Source: Treponema sp. (lineage in GTDB: Bacteria > Spirochaetota > Spirochaetia > Treponematales > Breznakiellaceae). From it: DNA of 15,516 bases. Below, piece by piece: positions 14,496 through 15,516 of the stretch (positions are counted from its first letter, which is position 1; the number at the start of each line of letters is the position of its first letter). The DNA is taken from contig WQWD01000020.1 in the NCBI GenBank assembly GCA_009785545.1, forward strand, positions 1 to 15,516. Direction: 5' to 3'. Position numbers and translations under genes: made by a program. The notes beneath the pieces are model-generated. The model was not told the origin of the DNA and ran no database searches. It saw only the letters and a program-made list of their open reading frames with translations.

Positions 14496-14680
14496 TAATC
14501 AAACCCCTTTCGGGGAAAGAGTGTTACGTAACGCAATTACATTTGATGACGGTCCACATCCTATAAATACGTTTCAAACCCCTTCCGGGGAGATAGTGTT
14601 ACGTAACCAGTCGACACAAGATTCGCAGAACGTGCGGGTCTTCGTTTCAAACCCCTTTCGGGGAGATAGTGTTACTTCGC
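14496..14680 (-). CRISPR. Short CRISPR array, 3 repeats and 2 spacers
   Basis: On the minus strand the repeat core is GTAACACTATCTCCCC, then GAAAGGGG and TTTGAAAC; with the leading GTTAC shared by repeats 2 and 3 it is 37 nt. Repeats lie at 14644-14680 (leader-proximal, first five bases divergent), 14571-14607 (one change in the loop) and 14496-14532 (degenerate at both the ATC part and the 3' end, as expected for the leader-distal terminal repeat). Spacers are 36 nt (14608-14643) and 38 nt (14533-14570). The TTTGAAAC end suits an 8-nt type III crRNA 5' tag. The leader at 14681-14783 confirms the direction. I see no match of either spacer in this window. Confidence 0.93.
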
Positions 14681-14783
14681 TTTTATAGTATAACAGCTTT
14701 TTCCGCACAATTAAACATTTTTGTCCTAATTTTGTGTTAATATATTGTAAAATCACATGTCTCTACCTCTATTTCCCCTCCTA
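14681..14783 (-). promoter_or_regulatory. CRISPR leader and array promoter
   Basis: AT-rich leader abutting the leader-proximal repeat. On the minus strand it holds TTTAAT (14715-14710), a 17-base spacer and TATACT (14692-14687) preceded by TG, an extended -10, so transcription should begin almost at repeat 1. Its core (14718-14753) is repeated perfectly in inverted form at 5423-5458 before cmr1. Confidence 0.85.
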
Positions 14784-14915
14784 ACAGACTCCTCACTTTC
14801 TCAGGTGATGAACATTATGTTAAGTTTTTTGATTTATTTTGACCTATATATAAAATTAAGTGAAGTAGTTATATAGAAACATAAAATAAGGCAAAGAAAT
14901 GAGGAGTTTTAACTT

Positions 14916-15092
14916 ATGAAAAAAATGAACAAATCGAACAAAATGGTCAACAGAGTACGCATCACAAGACAAATCGCAATTTTTTTGGCTTTGGTTTTAA
15001 TAGTGAGCTCGCTTGAAATTTTCACAAACCTGCCCATTGCCGCCACCGTGGAGGCGATAATCAGGATATTATTACTGGCGGCAAATTTATAA
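14916..15092 (+). CDS. Small hydrophobic peptide with a signal-peptide-like N-terminus
   Basis: A 58-codon gene with a strong ribosome binding site (GAGGAG, 9 bases before the ATG). The peptide has a basic start (MKKMNKSNKM, then RVRITRQ), a hydrophobic stretch IAIFLALVLIVSS (about residues 20-32), then an AATVEA-like segment and a second short hydrophobic end RILLLAANL. This fits a membrane or secreted peptide such as a small toxin-like protein, or the signal peptide of a longer gene cut off by a stop. I do not recognise it. It faces away from the CRISPR leader, and is followed by a hairpin at 15169-15202. Confidence 0.5.
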   Translation: MKKMNKSNKMVNRVRITRQIAIFLALVLIVSSLEIFTNLPIAATVEAIIRILLLAANL

Positions 15093-15168
15093 ACGACTGA
15101 AAAAGGCAGCCGCTTTAAAGCAACATTGTTTAATTTTTCAAACACATATTGCCAAACGCTATAAATTA

Positions 15169-15202
15169 GAAAAACTCCTGATACAAGCTCAAGGAGTTTT
15201 TC
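15169..15202. terminator. Hairpin, likely terminator of the small peptide gene
   Basis: GAAAAACTCC and GGAGTTTTTC are perfect 10-bp inverted arms with a 14-base loop. The stem itself carries the T tract, so it can act as a terminator in either direction. Confidence 0.6.
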
Positions 15203-15249
15203 TCCATGAGTATCAAAAGTGACATAGACGCCAAAAGTAATAAAATTAC

Positions 15250-15279
15250 TTGACTTCTGTCTTTATGTTAAGCTATAAT
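15250..15279 (+). promoter_or_regulatory. Predicted sigma-A promoter pointing at the right IS
   Basis: TTGACT (15250-15255), an 18-base spacer and TATAAT (15274-15279), close to consensus. No gene follows before the IS at 15394. The transcript would begin with about 110 bases containing a hairpin (15333-15360), so the gene it served was probably cut off by the IS insertion, or it may drive the IS transposase. Confidence 0.55.
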
Positions 15280-15332
15280 TTAAGTTATTAAAAATATTAA
15301 GGCGAATGATACGATAGTGTTTGACAGCGTTT

Positions 15333-15360
15333 CCCGTAGTCCCGCAATGCGGACGATGGG
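15333..15360 (+). other. Stable hairpin downstream of the promoter
   Basis: CCCGTAGTCC (15333-15342) pairs with GGACGATGGG (15351-15360) with one mismatch and one G-T wobble, and an inner GC-AAT-GC turn. It has no T tract, so it is not a terminator. It may be part of a structured 5' UTR or small RNA whose continuation was lost at the IS. Confidence 0.35.
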
Positions 15361-15393
15361 TTTGCTTTATATGAAAAACTATTTAACATAAGG

Positions 15394-15516
15394 ATTAAGT
15401 GGCATACCTTAACAAAATAGGAAAGGTTGAAAAGGGGTAAAATAATAGCAAAAACCGAGAGGGATTTGTGATATTATGGGAAAGTATGAGTTAAGCGATT
15501 ATCAATGGGAGCAAAT
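15394..15516 (+). mobile_element. 5' end of an IS5-family insertion sequence, right copy
   Basis: Begins ATTAAGTGGCATACC and is the exact reverse complement of the left edge over 109 bases. The transposase reads rightward out of the window. With the left copy reading leftward, the two elements are in inverted orientation with their 5' ends facing each other. Confidence 0.8.
15476..15516 (+). CDS. IS5-family transposase, first 13 codons
   Basis: ATG at 15476 gives MGKYELSDYQWEQ before the window edge, the ELTDEQWE-type N-terminus of IS5-family transposases. Completeness cannot be judged. Confidence 0.75.
   Translation, partial: MGKYELSDYQWEQ

Overview
The window looks like part of a plasmid, or an integrated plasmid, from a low-GC Firmicute, probably a Clostridia member such as a Lachnospiraceae or Oscillospiraceae relative. 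The basis is AT-rich coding sequence, strong AGGAGG-type ribosome binding sites, frequent TTG/GTG starts, a ParA plus Rep_3-type replicon, and a type III-B (Cmr) CRISPR module of the kind found in this group. The taxon is an inference.

Layout. Both edges (1-109 and 15394-15516) are the same 5' end of one IS5-family insertion sequence, in opposite orientations and with the transposase reading outward. The left copy interrupts a decayed AAA ATPase gene (about 108-505). It is followed by an unrecognised ORF fragment (519-893) and a decayed IS200/IS605 tnpA on the minus strand (857-1114). A non-coding stretch (1115-1718) holds a hairpin, a terminator and a 15-bp inverted repeat. The plasmid core is parA (1719-2489), an origin with two DnaA boxes, three iteron-like repeats and an AT-rich tract (2516-2740), a Rep_3 initiator (2751-3491) and a small ribbon-helix-helix protein (3525-3779). 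Next comes an AAA ATPase fused to a PD-(D/E)XK nuclease domain (3812-5377).

The main system is a type III-B effector operon, cmr1-cas10-cmr3-cmr4-cmr5-cmr6 (5599-11637). After it come a CARF (cyclic-oligoadenylate sensor) protein of the Csx1/Csx2 class whose 3' end runs into a decayed cas6, a second CARF-like protein (12835-13539) and a protein resembling a sigma factor/HTH regulator (13529-14425). The operon ends at a strong hairpin terminator, then meets a convergent three-repeat, two-spacer CRISPR array read on the minus strand from a leader at 14681-14783. No cas1, cas2 or intact cas6 is present, so spacer acquisition and crRNA maturation would need genes elsewhere.

The most unusual points are these. 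(1) The array leader, with its promoter and one degenerate repeat, is duplicated in the opposite orientation in front of cmr1, so the cas operon appears to be driven by a CRISPR leader and to carry a solitary repeat in its 5' UTR. (2) Cmr6 has an N-terminal cold-shock domain. (3) The accessory pair, CARF-like plus sigma/HTH-like, suggests a transcriptional output of cOA signalling in place of, or beside, the usual RNase. (4) csx1 has lost its usual C-terminal effector region at a junction with a cas6 pseudogene.

Working model (inference): Cas10 in a target-bound Cmr complex makes cyclic oligoadenylate, the CARF proteins sense it, and the HTH/sigma-like partner changes transcription. All family calls come from reading motifs; no database search was run.
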